Source: Planctomycetota bacterium (lineage in GTDB: Bacteria; Planctomycetota; Phycisphaerae; Phycisphaerales; UBA1924). From it: DNA of 64,000 nucleotides. The position numbers and the translations under genes were made by a program. Of this stretch, positions 17,012 through 25,191 are shown in pieces. The stretch spans positions 97,500-161,499 of the forward strand of contig JANRJM010000014.1 of NCBI GenBank assembly GCA_033763975.1, read 5' to 3'. Below the pieces are notes generated by a model that worked only from the letters and a program-made list of their open reading frames with translations, ran no database searches and had not been told where the DNA came from. The number at the start of each line of letters is the position of its first letter. Position 1 is the stretch's first letter.

Positions 17012-18489
17012 TCGCTCGCCTCGCGCGCGGGGGCAGCGCCCGTCCCGGGGCCCAGTCGCCGGAGCTTGATGTTGCGGTACCAGACGGGGTCGCCGTGGTC
17101 CTGCAGGGTGATGCGCCCGGTCGTGGGCTCGCCGAAGCCGGGCATCGTCGCGAACTTGCTGTTCTTCATGGCCTCGGCGTAGGCGGGGCTCGCGGTGTCG
17201 ATATCGACGACCTTGAACCCGTTGAGCCAGTGCTCGATGCGCGTGCCGACCGCGACGATGCGCGCGTGGTTCCACTCGCCCGCGGGGCGGGCGGTGTCGT
17301 GCGCGAGCGCGAAGAGGTCGTACATGCAGCCGGCGCGGGTCTTGGGCTTCTTGCCGTCGACGTGGCGGAGATCGTCGAGCACCTGGAACTCGCGCCCGGT
17401 GCGCCAGGGGTAGTCGTGCCCTTCGGCGGCGCGATACATGATCCCGCTGTTGCCGCCGGGGCCCACTTTCCACTCGATCGAGAGTTCGAAGTCGGCGTAG
17501 TCGGCGTCGGTGGCGATGTCGCCCCCGCCGTTGCCGGGGGTGAAGCAGAGCGTGCCGCCCTGCACGCTCCAGCCGGCCTTGGGGAATCCCTCCTGCCGCC
17601 ACGCGTGCCAGCCGGCGGTGGTGCTGCCGTCGAAGAGCAACGTCCAGCCGGCGGCCTGCTCTTCCGGCGTCAGCGCATTGTGCGGGCGCGTGTCCGACCA
17701 CTGCGGGTCGAGGGTCACCTTGCCGGTGGCGGCCCACTCGGCCCCGCGCACCAGGAGCGCCCGGAAGCCCGGGTTCACCACGCTCACCTTGGTCGCGTCC
17801 TGCTTTTCCCAGGTATGTCCCAAGGGCGTGGCGAAGACGCGGCCCTGGCCCCAGGTGCGGGTGAGGGCCATGGGCTCGTACTTGCCGCTGCCGCCGCTTT
17901 CCGTCGAGGACATGGCGCGGGCGAGGAGCGTGTACTCGGCGCCGTGGGGGTTCACCATGTTGTGGTAGAGCTCGTCGGGGGTGGTGAAGTCGGCGATGCC
18001 CTTGACGATCGGGTGGTCACGGTCGACGAACTCGACGGTGAACTCGTGGAACTTGCCGTGGGTGGTCTCGCCCTTGCGCCACATCAGCGCGTGCATGCGT
18101 TCGTAGTCTTCCCAGCCCCGGAAGGCGTTGTTGGAGGCGTGGATGGAGACGAGGCCGCAGCCGCGCCGGATGTGGTCGGAGAAGGCCTTCTCGATGTCTT
18201 CGGGCCAGCGCTCCTCGGCGTTGTAGTCGAGCACGATGAGCTGGTGCCGGGCGAGCATGCCCGGGCTGGCGAGGTCGCGCGCAGGATCATCGGTGATGGT
18301 GACGTCGAACCGGCCGGTGGCCTCGAGCGTGTCGGCGTGGACGCGGCTCGTGTAGCGCCAGTTGTGGTTGTTCTTCCCGGTGATGAGCAGCGTGCGGATG
18401 GGCTGGGCGCCGGCGGGCGCGAGCAGGGAGAAGGGGTGCGTCCCGCAGCAGAAGACGAGGAACGTGAGGAGCGCGAGGTATCGGGTCAT
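17008..18489 (-). CDS. Secreted ThuA-domain and DUF1080 (3-keto-disaccharide hydrolase) fusion
   Basis: A 493-residue exported protein with a signal peptide (about 1-28). The first domain is ThuA-like, a glutamine amidotransferase-type fold: RTLLITGKNNHNWR, then HQLIVLDYNAEERWP and GCGLVSIHASNNAF. The second, from about residue 255, is DUF1080: GWTLLFDGSTTAGWHAW, DFELSIEWKVGPGGNSGIMYR and HARIVAVGTRIEHWLNG. These domains occur together in planctomycete sugar catabolism (3-keto-glycoside cleavage). It is the first gene of the kyn operon, overlapping kynU by GTGA, which is an unexpected pairing. An alternative is that it simply shares a promoter. Confidence 0.85.
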   Translation of the reverse strand: MTRYLALLTFLVFCCGTHPFSLLAPAGAQPIRTLLITGKNNHNWRYTSRVHADTLEATGRFDVTITDDPARDLASPGMLARHQLIVLDYNAEERWPEDIEKAFSDHIRRGCGLVSIHASNNAFRGWEDYERMHALMWRKGETTHGKFHEFTVEFVDRDHPIVKGIADFTTPDELYHNMVNPHGAEYTLLARAMSSTESGGSGKYEPMALTRTWGQGRVFATPLGHTWEKQDATKVSVVNPGFRALLVRGAEWAATGKVTLDPQWSDTRPHNALTPEEQAAGWTLLFDGSTTAGWHAWRQEGFPKAGWSVQGGTLCFTPGNGGGDIATDADYADFELSIEWKVGPGGNSGIMYRAAEGHDYPWRTGREFQVLDDLRHVDGKKPKTRAGCMYDLFALAHDTARPAGEWNHARIVAVGTRIEHWLNGFKVVDIDTASPAYAEAMKNSKFATMPGFGEPTTGRITLQDHGDPVWYRNIKLRRLGPGTGAAPAREASE

Positions 18490-18582
18490 GGGGACCTCCG
18501 GATTGCGGGTCAGGATATCGCGCGCGGGGCGGAAGGGGGGGCCAGCACCGATGCGCGGTGCGCGGGTTGGGGGCGGCGCAAT

Positions 18583-18617
18583 CCGGGGGTGCCGCTTCGC
18601 GGCGACCCCCGGCTATT
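18583..18617. repeat. 35-base hairpin element, copy 2 (inverted)
   Basis: Stem CCGGGGGT/ACCCCCGG extended by GCCGC/GCGGC around a TTC loop with one bulged base, followed by CTATT. It is the reverse complement of the element at 13379-13414 except for one loop base. Confidence 0.85.
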
Positions 18618-18657
18618 GAACGGCGCGGCTACGCCGCGGGGAGGGGGGCGTGTAAGA

Positions 18658-18793
18658 GTGGCAAAGTGGCAAAGTGGCAAAGTGGCAAAGTGGCAAAGTG
18701 GCGGAGTGGCGGAGTGGCGGAGTGGCGGAGTGGCGGAGCGGCAGAGTGGCAGAGTGGCAGAGTGGCAGAGTGGCAGAGTGGCAGAGTGGCAGA
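18658..18793. repeat. GTGGCRRA 8-base tandem array
   Basis: Seventeen 8-base units in three homogeneous blocks: five GTGGCAAA, five GTGGCGGA, one GCGGCAGA and six GTGGCAGA. The block structure suggests successive local duplications after single-base changes. Confidence 0.96.
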
Positions 18794-18801
18794 GCGGATC
18801 G

Positions 18802-19368
18802 CTAGGCGCGTCGTTGCACAGCGTCGCGGCGCGGGCAGTCCGCCAGGTGGTCGTTCACCATGCCGACCGCCTGCATGAACGCGTACATGATCGTGGTGCC
18901 GACGAACGAGAAGCCGCGGCGTTTCAGGTCCTTCGAGAAGACGTCGGAGACGGGCGAGCGGGGCGGGATGTCGGTGTGCACGCGCGGCGCGGGCGGGGGT
19001 TCTGCGCCCTCGACGAACGACCAGGCGTAGGCCGCGAACGAGCCGCGCTCTTCGGCGACCCGCAGGAACGCGCGGGCGTTGGCGATGGACGCGGCGACCT
19101 TCAGGCGGTTGCGGACGATGCCGGGATCGCCCAGCAGGCGGGCCTGGTCGCGGGACGTGAAGCGGGCGACGGCCTGGGGGTCGAAGCCCGCGTAGACCTC
19201 GCGGTAACGGGCGCGCTTCGCGAGGATGGTCTCCCATGAGAGCCCGGCCTGGGCGCCTTCGAGGATGAGAAACTCGAAGAGCGTGCGGTCGTCTCGCACC
19301 GGCACCCCCCACTCTTCGTCGTGGTACGCGATCGAGAGCGGGGTCTTGGCCCAGGGGCAGCGCGGCAT
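18802..19368 (-). CDS. tag: DNA-3-methyladenine glycosylase I
   Basis: A 188-residue TagI that excises 3-methyladenine from alkylated DNA. The zinc ligands are in place: Cys4 in MPRCPW, His in AYHDEEWGVP, and the C-terminal His and Cys in NDHLADCPRR. LILEGAQAGLSWETIL and FVGTTIMYAFMQAVGMVNDH are family signatures. Length matches E. coli Tag (187). ATG at 19366-19368 gives the conserved start; no clear ribosome site is seen. It ends eight bases from the tandem array at 18658-18793. Confidence 0.95.
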   Translation of the reverse strand: MPRCPWAKTPLSIAYHDEEWGVPVRDDRTLFEFLILEGAQAGLSWETILAKRARYREVYAGFDPQAVARFTSRDQARLLGDPGIVRNRLKVAASIANARAFLRVAEERGSFAAYAWSFVEGAEPPPAPRVHTDIPPRSPVSDVFSKDLKRRGFSFVGTTIMYAFMQAVGMVNDHLADCPRRDAVQRRA

Positions 19369-19461
19369 GCGGGAGCGTAGAAGCAATCGCGCGAGACGGG
19401 TCGGGGCGCGCGCGAGTGCGGTGCGCGGCGCGCGCGGTCGCGTCGACGGGGCACTTGCGGG

Positions 19462-19467
19462 TATTCT
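19462..19467 (+). promoter_or_regulatory. Possible -10 box giving a leaderless HAAO mRNA
   Basis: TATTCT, of the form TANNNT, ends seven bases before the HAAO ATG at 19474. A start of transcription at the usual distance would fall on or beside the ATG, and no ribosome site is visible. No clear -35 is seen. Confidence 0.25.
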
Positions 19468-19473
19468 GCGCGC

Positions 19474-20112
19474 ATGAGCACCACGAGCACGCCGATCCTG
19501 CCCCCCCTGAACCTGCAGAAGTGGATCCGTCAGAACGCGAAGGATCTCCAGCCGCCGGTGAGCAACAAGCAGTTGTTCACCGATTCGCCGGACGTGATCC
19601 TGTTCGTGTCGGGCGGGCCGAACACGCGCAACGACTTTCACGTGAACCCGACGGAGGAGCTGTTCTACCAGTTGAAGGGCGACATCGCGGTGCGGCTGCG
19701 GCCTTTGGACGGGGGCAAGCCGTACGACCAGGTGATCCGCGAGGGCGAGTTGTTCCTGCTGCCGCGCTGGGTGCCCCACAGGCCGCAGAGGCCCAAGGGG
19801 ACGGTGGGGCTGATCGTGGAGTTCCCGCGCGGGAAGGACGCGCGGGGGCGGCCTCAGCAGGACGGGCTGCGGTGGTACTGCCCGGCGTGCGACGAACTGG
19901 TGTACGAGGCGCGCTGGGTGCTGAAGCGCGTGGACGAGGACCTCAAGGTCATCATGCACGACTTCTGGGACGGGCCGGAGAAGCGCCGGACGTGCAAGGC
20001 GTGCGGCACGGTGATCCAGCGGGCCGGGGCGATTGAGTTGAAGGCGGGGAAGGTGCGGGCGGCGGGGAAGTCGAAGGGCACGGGCGCGCGGGCGAGGGCG
20101 AAGAAGAAGTGA
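19474..20112 (+). CDS. nbaC: 3-hydroxyanthranilate 3,4-dioxygenase
   Basis: A 212-residue cupin dioxygenase opening 3-hydroxyanthranilate to 2-amino-3-carboxymuconate semialdehyde. Catalytic iron ligands fit His56 and Glu62 (NDFHVNPTEELFYQ) and His102 (WVPHRPQRP), with substrate arginines Arg52 and Arg106. The bacterial rubredoxin-like second iron site is present: YCPAC (Cys136, Cys139) and CKAC (Cys174, Cys177). The last 25 residues form a basic Lys/Ala/Gly-rich tail beyond the usual end. It is divergent from tag and followed 101 bases later by ACMSD on the same strand. Confidence 0.94.
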   Translation: MSTTSTPILPPLNLQKWIRQNAKDLQPPVSNKQLFTDSPDVILFVSGGPNTRNDFHVNPTEELFYQLKGDIAVRLRPLDGGKPYDQVIREGELFLLPRWVPHRPQRPKGTVGLIVEFPRGKDARGRPQQDGLRWYCPACDELVYEARWVLKRVDEDLKVIMHDFWDGPEKRRTCKACGTVIQRAGAIELKAGKVRAAGKSKGTGARARAKKK

Positions 20113-20213
20113 CGGCCTGCTCGGTGCGTGGCTGCTCGGTGCGTGCCCATGTGGTCTGGACTGCGGCGTGTCCGACGCCGCCGGCGTGGGCGTCGTAGGC
20201 TGATCGGCCGACC

Positions 20214-21332
20214 ATGTTGACGATCGACCTCCACACTCACATGCTGCCCGAGCGCTGGCCCGACTGGACGCAGCGCAGCGGCTATCCGGGCTGGATCGCG
20301 CTCGAGCGATTCGAGCGCGACGGCTGCCCCTGCGGACGCATGATCCGGCGCGAGGCGGGCGGGGGCGTCACAAACTTCCGCGAGGTGCGCGAGAACCTCT
20401 GGAGCCCCGCGGCCCGGCTGCGCGACATGGACGCGTGCGGCGTGCACGTCCAGGTGCTCAGCACCGTGCCGGTGATGTTCTCGTACTGGGCGCGCGCGAC
20501 CGACGCGTACGACCTGGCGCGGCTGCTGAACGATCACATCGCGGAGGTCTGCCGCGCGGGGCCGCGGGTGGAGGTGGCGGAAGGTTCGCCGCGCGGGCCG
20601 GGGGTGGCGCGGCTTGTGGGGCTGGGGACGGTGCCGATGCAAGACCCCGGGCTGGCATGCCGCGAGGTGGAGCGGTGCGTGGGAGAACTGGGGCTGGCGG
20701 GGGTGCAGATCGGGACGAACGTGAACGGGGCGAACCTGGATGATCCGGGCGTGTTCGAGGTGCTGCGCGAGTGTGAGCGGGTGGGTGCGTGCGTGTTCGT
20801 GCACCCGTGGGACATGATGCGGAGCGCGGGCGGGAAGGACACCGGCGGGACGCCGGTGCCACCCATGCTCGGAGAGCGATACTCCAAGTACTGGGCGGCG
20901 TGGCTGGTGGGCATGCCGGTCGAGACGACGATGGCGATGATGGCGATGTTGTTCGGGGGCGTGCTGGATCGCCTGCCGCGGCTGCGGGTGTGCTTTGCGC
21001 ACGGGGGGGGCTCCTTCCCGGGCACGATCGGACGGATCGCGCACGGGTTCGAATGCCGCCGGGATTTGTTTGCGGAGGAGGCGCGGCATCCGCGCGAGTA
21101 TCTGGCGGGGGCGGGTGGGCCGGCGCGGATGTATGTTGATTCGCTGGTGCACGACGCCGACGCGCTGCGGCACGTGGTGCGGCTGTTCGGTGCCGCCCGC
21201 GTGGCGCTGGGGAGCGACTACCCGTTCCCGCTCGGCGAGGACCGCCCGGGGACGCTGGCGCGGGCGGTGCTCTCTGGAGACGAGCTGCGCGCGGTGCTGG
21301 GCGGCGCGGCGGCGGAGTTTCTGGGGATGTAG
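20214..21332 (+). CDS. 2-amino-3-carboxymuconate-6-semialdehyde decarboxylase (ACMSD)
   Basis: A 372-residue amidohydrolase that decarboxylates the HAAO product and so diverts flux from quinolinate/NAD to the glutarate route. Zinc and active-site motifs are IDLHTHMLPERWPD, QVLSTVPVMFSYWA, VFVHPWDMM, CFAHGGGSFPGTIGR and LGSDYPFPLGE, matching animal and bacterial ACMSD closely. After HPWDMM there are about 17 extra residues containing TGGTPVPPM, encoded by a palindrome at 20838-20864; in relatives this loop runs directly into a KYW-type segment. It is probably co-transcribed with HAAO. Confidence 0.93.
   Translation: MLTIDLHTHMLPERWPDWTQRSGYPGWIALERFERDGCPCGRMIRREAGGGVTNFREVRENLWSPAARLRDMDACGVHVQVLSTVPVMFSYWARATDAYDLARLLNDHIAEVCRAGPRVEVAEGSPRGPGVARLVGLGTVPMQDPGLACREVERCVGELGLAGVQIGTNVNGANLDDPGVFEVLRECERVGACVFVHPWDMMRSAGGKDTGGTPVPPMLGERYSKYWAAWLVGMPVETTMAMMAMLFGGVLDRLPRLRVCFAHGGGSFPGTIGRIAHGFECRRDLFAEEARHPREYLAGAGGPARMYVDSLVHDADALRHVVRLFGAARVALGSDYPFPLGEDRPGTLARAVLSGDELRAVLGGAAAEFLGM
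20838..20864. repeat. GGA-triloop palindromic element inside ACMSD
   Basis: GA, arm CACCGGCG, loop GGA, arm CGCCGGTG, then CCACCC. It has the same plan as the elements in kynU and at 21368-21516 but a different arm sequence. It is in frame and encodes DTGGTPVPP. Confidence 0.8.
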
Positions 21333-21367
21333 GGTGGTCGGTCTTTGGGGGGATGTAGGGTGGGAAG

Positions 21368-21516
21368 GACTCCCCACGGAGTGGGGAGGTACCCGGAAGG
21401 TACCCGGAAAAGACTCCCCGCGGAGCGGGGAGGTACGCAGGAGAAGACTCCCCGCGGAGCGGGGAGGTAGCCAGGAGGTATCCGGACAGGACTCCCCACG
21501 GAGTGGGGAGGTACCC
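21368..21516. repeat. Cluster of four GGA-triloop palindromic elements
   Basis: Copies at 21368-21394, 21412-21438, 21446-21472 and 21490-21516. Each is GA, an 8-base arm, GGA, the complementary arm, then GTACCC or a one-base variant. Outer copies use arms CTCCCCAC/GTGGGGAG, inner copies CTCCCCGC/GCGGGGAG, so both strands of the stem change together. Spacers contain extra GGTACCCGGAA-like fragments. The cluster fills the gap between convergent ACMSD and Gfo/Idh/MocA genes. Confidence 0.93.
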
Positions 21517-21561
21517 AAGAGGTACCCAAGAGAGAATCAAGAGAAACCCGGAGCTATTCGA

Positions 21562-22875
<1,314 letters not shown>

Positions 22876-22964
22876 GGCGGCCTCCGACAGCGAGCGGCGC
22901 GGCACGCCGCCCGCCCGCGAACGCCGAGAGGGGAGGCCTGCCCGCGCCAGTCTACTGCGCGAGG

Positions 22965-23687
22965 CTACTGGGCGGGCGGGGTCAGCACCCGGATGTCGCC
23001 CTTCTTGCCCTCGATGAACACCTCGTCGGCCTCGGTCAGGAAGAACCCATGGTCCACCACGCCCGGGACGTGGTCGAGGGCGAGCGAGAGCTGCTCGACG
23101 TCGGCGGCCTCGGAGAATCGCATGTCGAACACCACGCCCCCGCCGTCGGAGACGAAGACCTCGCCGTCGAGCGTGCGCCGGAGCACGCCCGAGAGGCCCA
23201 TCTCGCGCAGGCGGTTGCGGGTGCTGGCGATGCCGAAGGGGATGATCGTGACCGCGAGCAGCGCCCGCGTGCCCAGGCGCTGCACGAGCTTCTCTTCGCT
23301 CGCGAGATACACGCAGCGGCGCGAGACGGCGGCCAGCAGGCGCTGGCGCGTGATGGCGCCGTGCCCGCCCTTGAGCATGCGGAGCTGGTGATCGACCTCG
23401 TCCGCGCCGTCGAACGTGTAGTCGAGCGCCTCGATCTCGTTGAACGAGACCAGCGGGAGCCCGAGCTCCTTGGCGAGCGACTCGGACGCGAGGCTGGAGC
23501 ACACGCAGTCGATGTCGAGCTTCTCGTCGCGCACGCGCCGGGCGAGGGCGCGGATCGCGCGGTTGGCCGTGCGCCCCGTGCCCAGGCCCACGATCATGCC
23601 CGACTGGATCGGCGCAACGGCCTCCAAGGCGAGGCGGTCGGTCCCGCCCGCGTGGTCGTGCACCCCGGGTTGGGAAGTTTCAGTCAA
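22965..23687 (-). CDS. rpiA: Ribose-5-phosphate isomerase A
   Basis: A 240-residue RpiA interconverting ribose-5-phosphate and ribulose-5-phosphate. Signatures are MIVGLGTGRTANRAI (phosphate loop), CSSLASESLAKELGL, YTFDGADEVDHQL and LKGGHGAITRQRLLA. The best start is TTG at 23685-23687, with GGGGA upstream, overlapping the end of the ALDH7 gene by eight bases; no ATG or GTG fits upstream of the conserved LALEAVAPIQSGM region. It is third in a kinase-ALDH7-rpiA run. Confidence 0.93.
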   Translation of the reverse strand: MTETSQPGVHDHAGGTDRLALEAVAPIQSGMIVGLGTGRTANRAIRALARRVRDEKLDIDCVCSSLASESLAKELGLPLVSFNEIEALDYTFDGADEVDHQLRMLKGGHGAITRQRLLAAVSRRCVYLASEEKLVQRLGTRALLAVTIIPFGIASTRNRLREMGLSGVLRRTLDGEVFVSDGGGVVFDMRFSEAADVEQLSLALDHVPGVVDHGFFLTEADEVFIEGKKGDIRVLTPPAQ

Positions 23688-25182
23688 AGCGGATCCCCTG
23701 TGCGAGTTTGAGCTCGGTCCCGAAGTTCACAGTATTCGTCTGGCGGCGCATGTACGCCTTCCACGAGTCGCTGCCCGACTCGCGCCCGCCGCCGGTTTCC
23801 TTCTCGCCCCCGAAGGCCCCGCCGATCTCCGCGCCGCTGGTCCCGGCGTTGACGTTGGCGATGCCGCAGTCGCTGCCCGAGGCCGACAGGAACCGCTCGG
23901 CGCTGCGCACGCTGTCGGTGAAGATGGCGGACGACAGGCCCTGGGGCACGTCGTTCTGGAGCGCGATGGCCTGCTCGATCGCCTTGAACGTGAAGACGTA
24001 GAGGATGGGCGCGAACGTCTCCTCGCGCGAGATCGGGAGCAGGTTGCTCGCGGGCGCACGGACGATGGCCGGCGCCACGAAGTTGCCCCCCAGGCCCACG
24101 TCGGCGCGCGTGCCGCCGCAGAGCACGCGCCCGCCCTGGGTTGTGGCCGCGACGATGGCGTTGAGGAACATCTCGACGGCGTGCGCGTTGATGAGCGGGC
24201 CGACGAGCGTGCCTTCCTTCAGGGGGTCGCCCAGCCGGATCGTCTTGTACGCCGCGACCAGGCGGGCGCACACCTCGTCGGCGATCGACTCGTGCACGAT
24301 GAGGCGGCGCGTCGTCGTGCAGCGCTGCCCCGCGGTGCCGACGGCGGCGAACACGATGGCGGGGATCGCGAGGTTGAGGTCGGCGGAGGCGTCCACGATC
24401 GCCGCGTTGTTCCCGCCCAACTCCAGGAGGCAGCGGCCCAGGCGCTCGGCGACGACCTGCCCGACGCGCTTGCCCATGCGGGTGGAGCCCGTGGCGGAGA
24501 TGAGCGGCAGACGCCGGTCGGCGACGAGGCGCTCGCCGATCACCGGGTCGGTGCCGATGACGAGCTCGAACACGCCCGGATGCCCGTGGCGCCGGGCCAC
24601 ACGATCGGCGATGGCGTTGGTCGCGATGGCCGTAAGCGGGGCGAGCAGGCTGGGCTTCCAGACCACGGTGTCGCCGCAGACCGCCGCGAGCATGGCGTTC
24701 CACGCCCAGACGGCGTTGGGGAAGTTGAACGCCGAGATGACGCCGATGGGCCCCAGCGGGTGCCACTGCTCCATCAGCCGGTGGCTCGGGCGCTCGCTGG
24801 GCATCGTCAGCCCGTACAACTGGCGGGAGAGCCCCACCGCGAAGTCCGCGATGTCGACCGTCTCCTGCACCTCGCCCAGCCCTTCCTGCAGGATCTTGCC
24901 GACCTCGAGCGAGACAAGCGCGCCCAGGGCGGCCTTGTGCGCACGGAACTCGTCGCCGATCTCACGCACGATCTGCCCGCGCACCGGCGCCGGCACGTTC
25001 CGCCACTTCGGGAAAGCCTCGGTGGCGCGTCCGACGGCGGCCTCGTACGCCGCCTCGTCGTCGAGGCGCACCGTGGCGATCCGCTCGCCGGTCGCCGGGT
25101 TCGTAACGTGCACGCCCGCCCCTCCCGCGGCCAAGCGGGGGTCATCGGCGATGCCCAGTTGACGCAGAAGGTCGAGAGCCAT
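23680..25182 (-). CDS. Aldehyde dehydrogenase, ALDH7 (antiquitin-like) family
   Basis: A 500-residue NAD-dependent aldehyde dehydrogenase. The catalytic Cys is in GTAGQRCTTTRRL and the general-base Glu in LLELGGNNAAIV. The C-terminal third, CGIANVNAGTSGAEIGGAFG then GESGSDSW-like residues and an end at LAQGIRFD, is diagnostic of ALDH7A1, alpha-aminoadipate semialdehyde dehydrogenase of lysine catabolism. Substrate range in bacteria is wider, including betaine aldehyde. ATG at 25180-25182 follows the kinase stop by nine bases, so the two are co-transcribed. Confidence 0.9.
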   Translation of the reverse strand: MALDLLRQLGIADDPRLAAGGAGVHVTNPATGERIATVRLDDEAAYEAAVGRATEAFPKWRNVPAPVRGQIVREIGDEFRAHKAALGALVSLEVGKILQEGLGEVQETVDIADFAVGLSRQLYGLTMPSERPSHRLMEQWHPLGPIGVISAFNFPNAVWAWNAMLAAVCGDTVVWKPSLLAPLTAIATNAIADRVARRHGHPGVFELVIGTDPVIGERLVADRRLPLISATGSTRMGKRVGQVVAERLGRCLLELGGNNAAIVDASADLNLAIPAIVFAAVGTAGQRCTTTRRLIVHESIADEVCARLVAAYKTIRLGDPLKEGTLVGPLINAHAVEMFLNAIVAATTQGGRVLCGGTRADVGLGGNFVAPAIVRAPASNLLPISREETFAPILYVFTFKAIEQAIALQNDVPQGLSSAIFTDSVRSAERFLSASGSDCGIANVNAGTSGAEIGGAFGGEKETGGGRESGSDSWKAYMRRQTNTVNFGTELKLAQGIRFD

Positions 25183-25191
25183 CGCCTCACT

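Larger units (their letters stand above)
18490..18801. other. Repeat-bearing gap upstream of the kyn operon
   Basis: These 312 bases lie between the tag stop and the ThuA-DUF1080 start, both on the minus strand. They contain a hairpin element and a 17-unit array. Any promoter for the kyn operon must lie here or read through the array from tag. No gene is seen. Confidence 0.75.

Noticed and set aside
21045..21065. A tRNA T-loop-like GGGTTCGAATGCC
   Set aside because: It lies inside the ACMSD coding sequence and no acceptor stem or anticodon arm surrounds it.
21368..21516. A short CRISPR-like array
   Set aside because: Spacers are 7-17 bases, related to each other and to the repeat tail, and there are no cas genes nearby.
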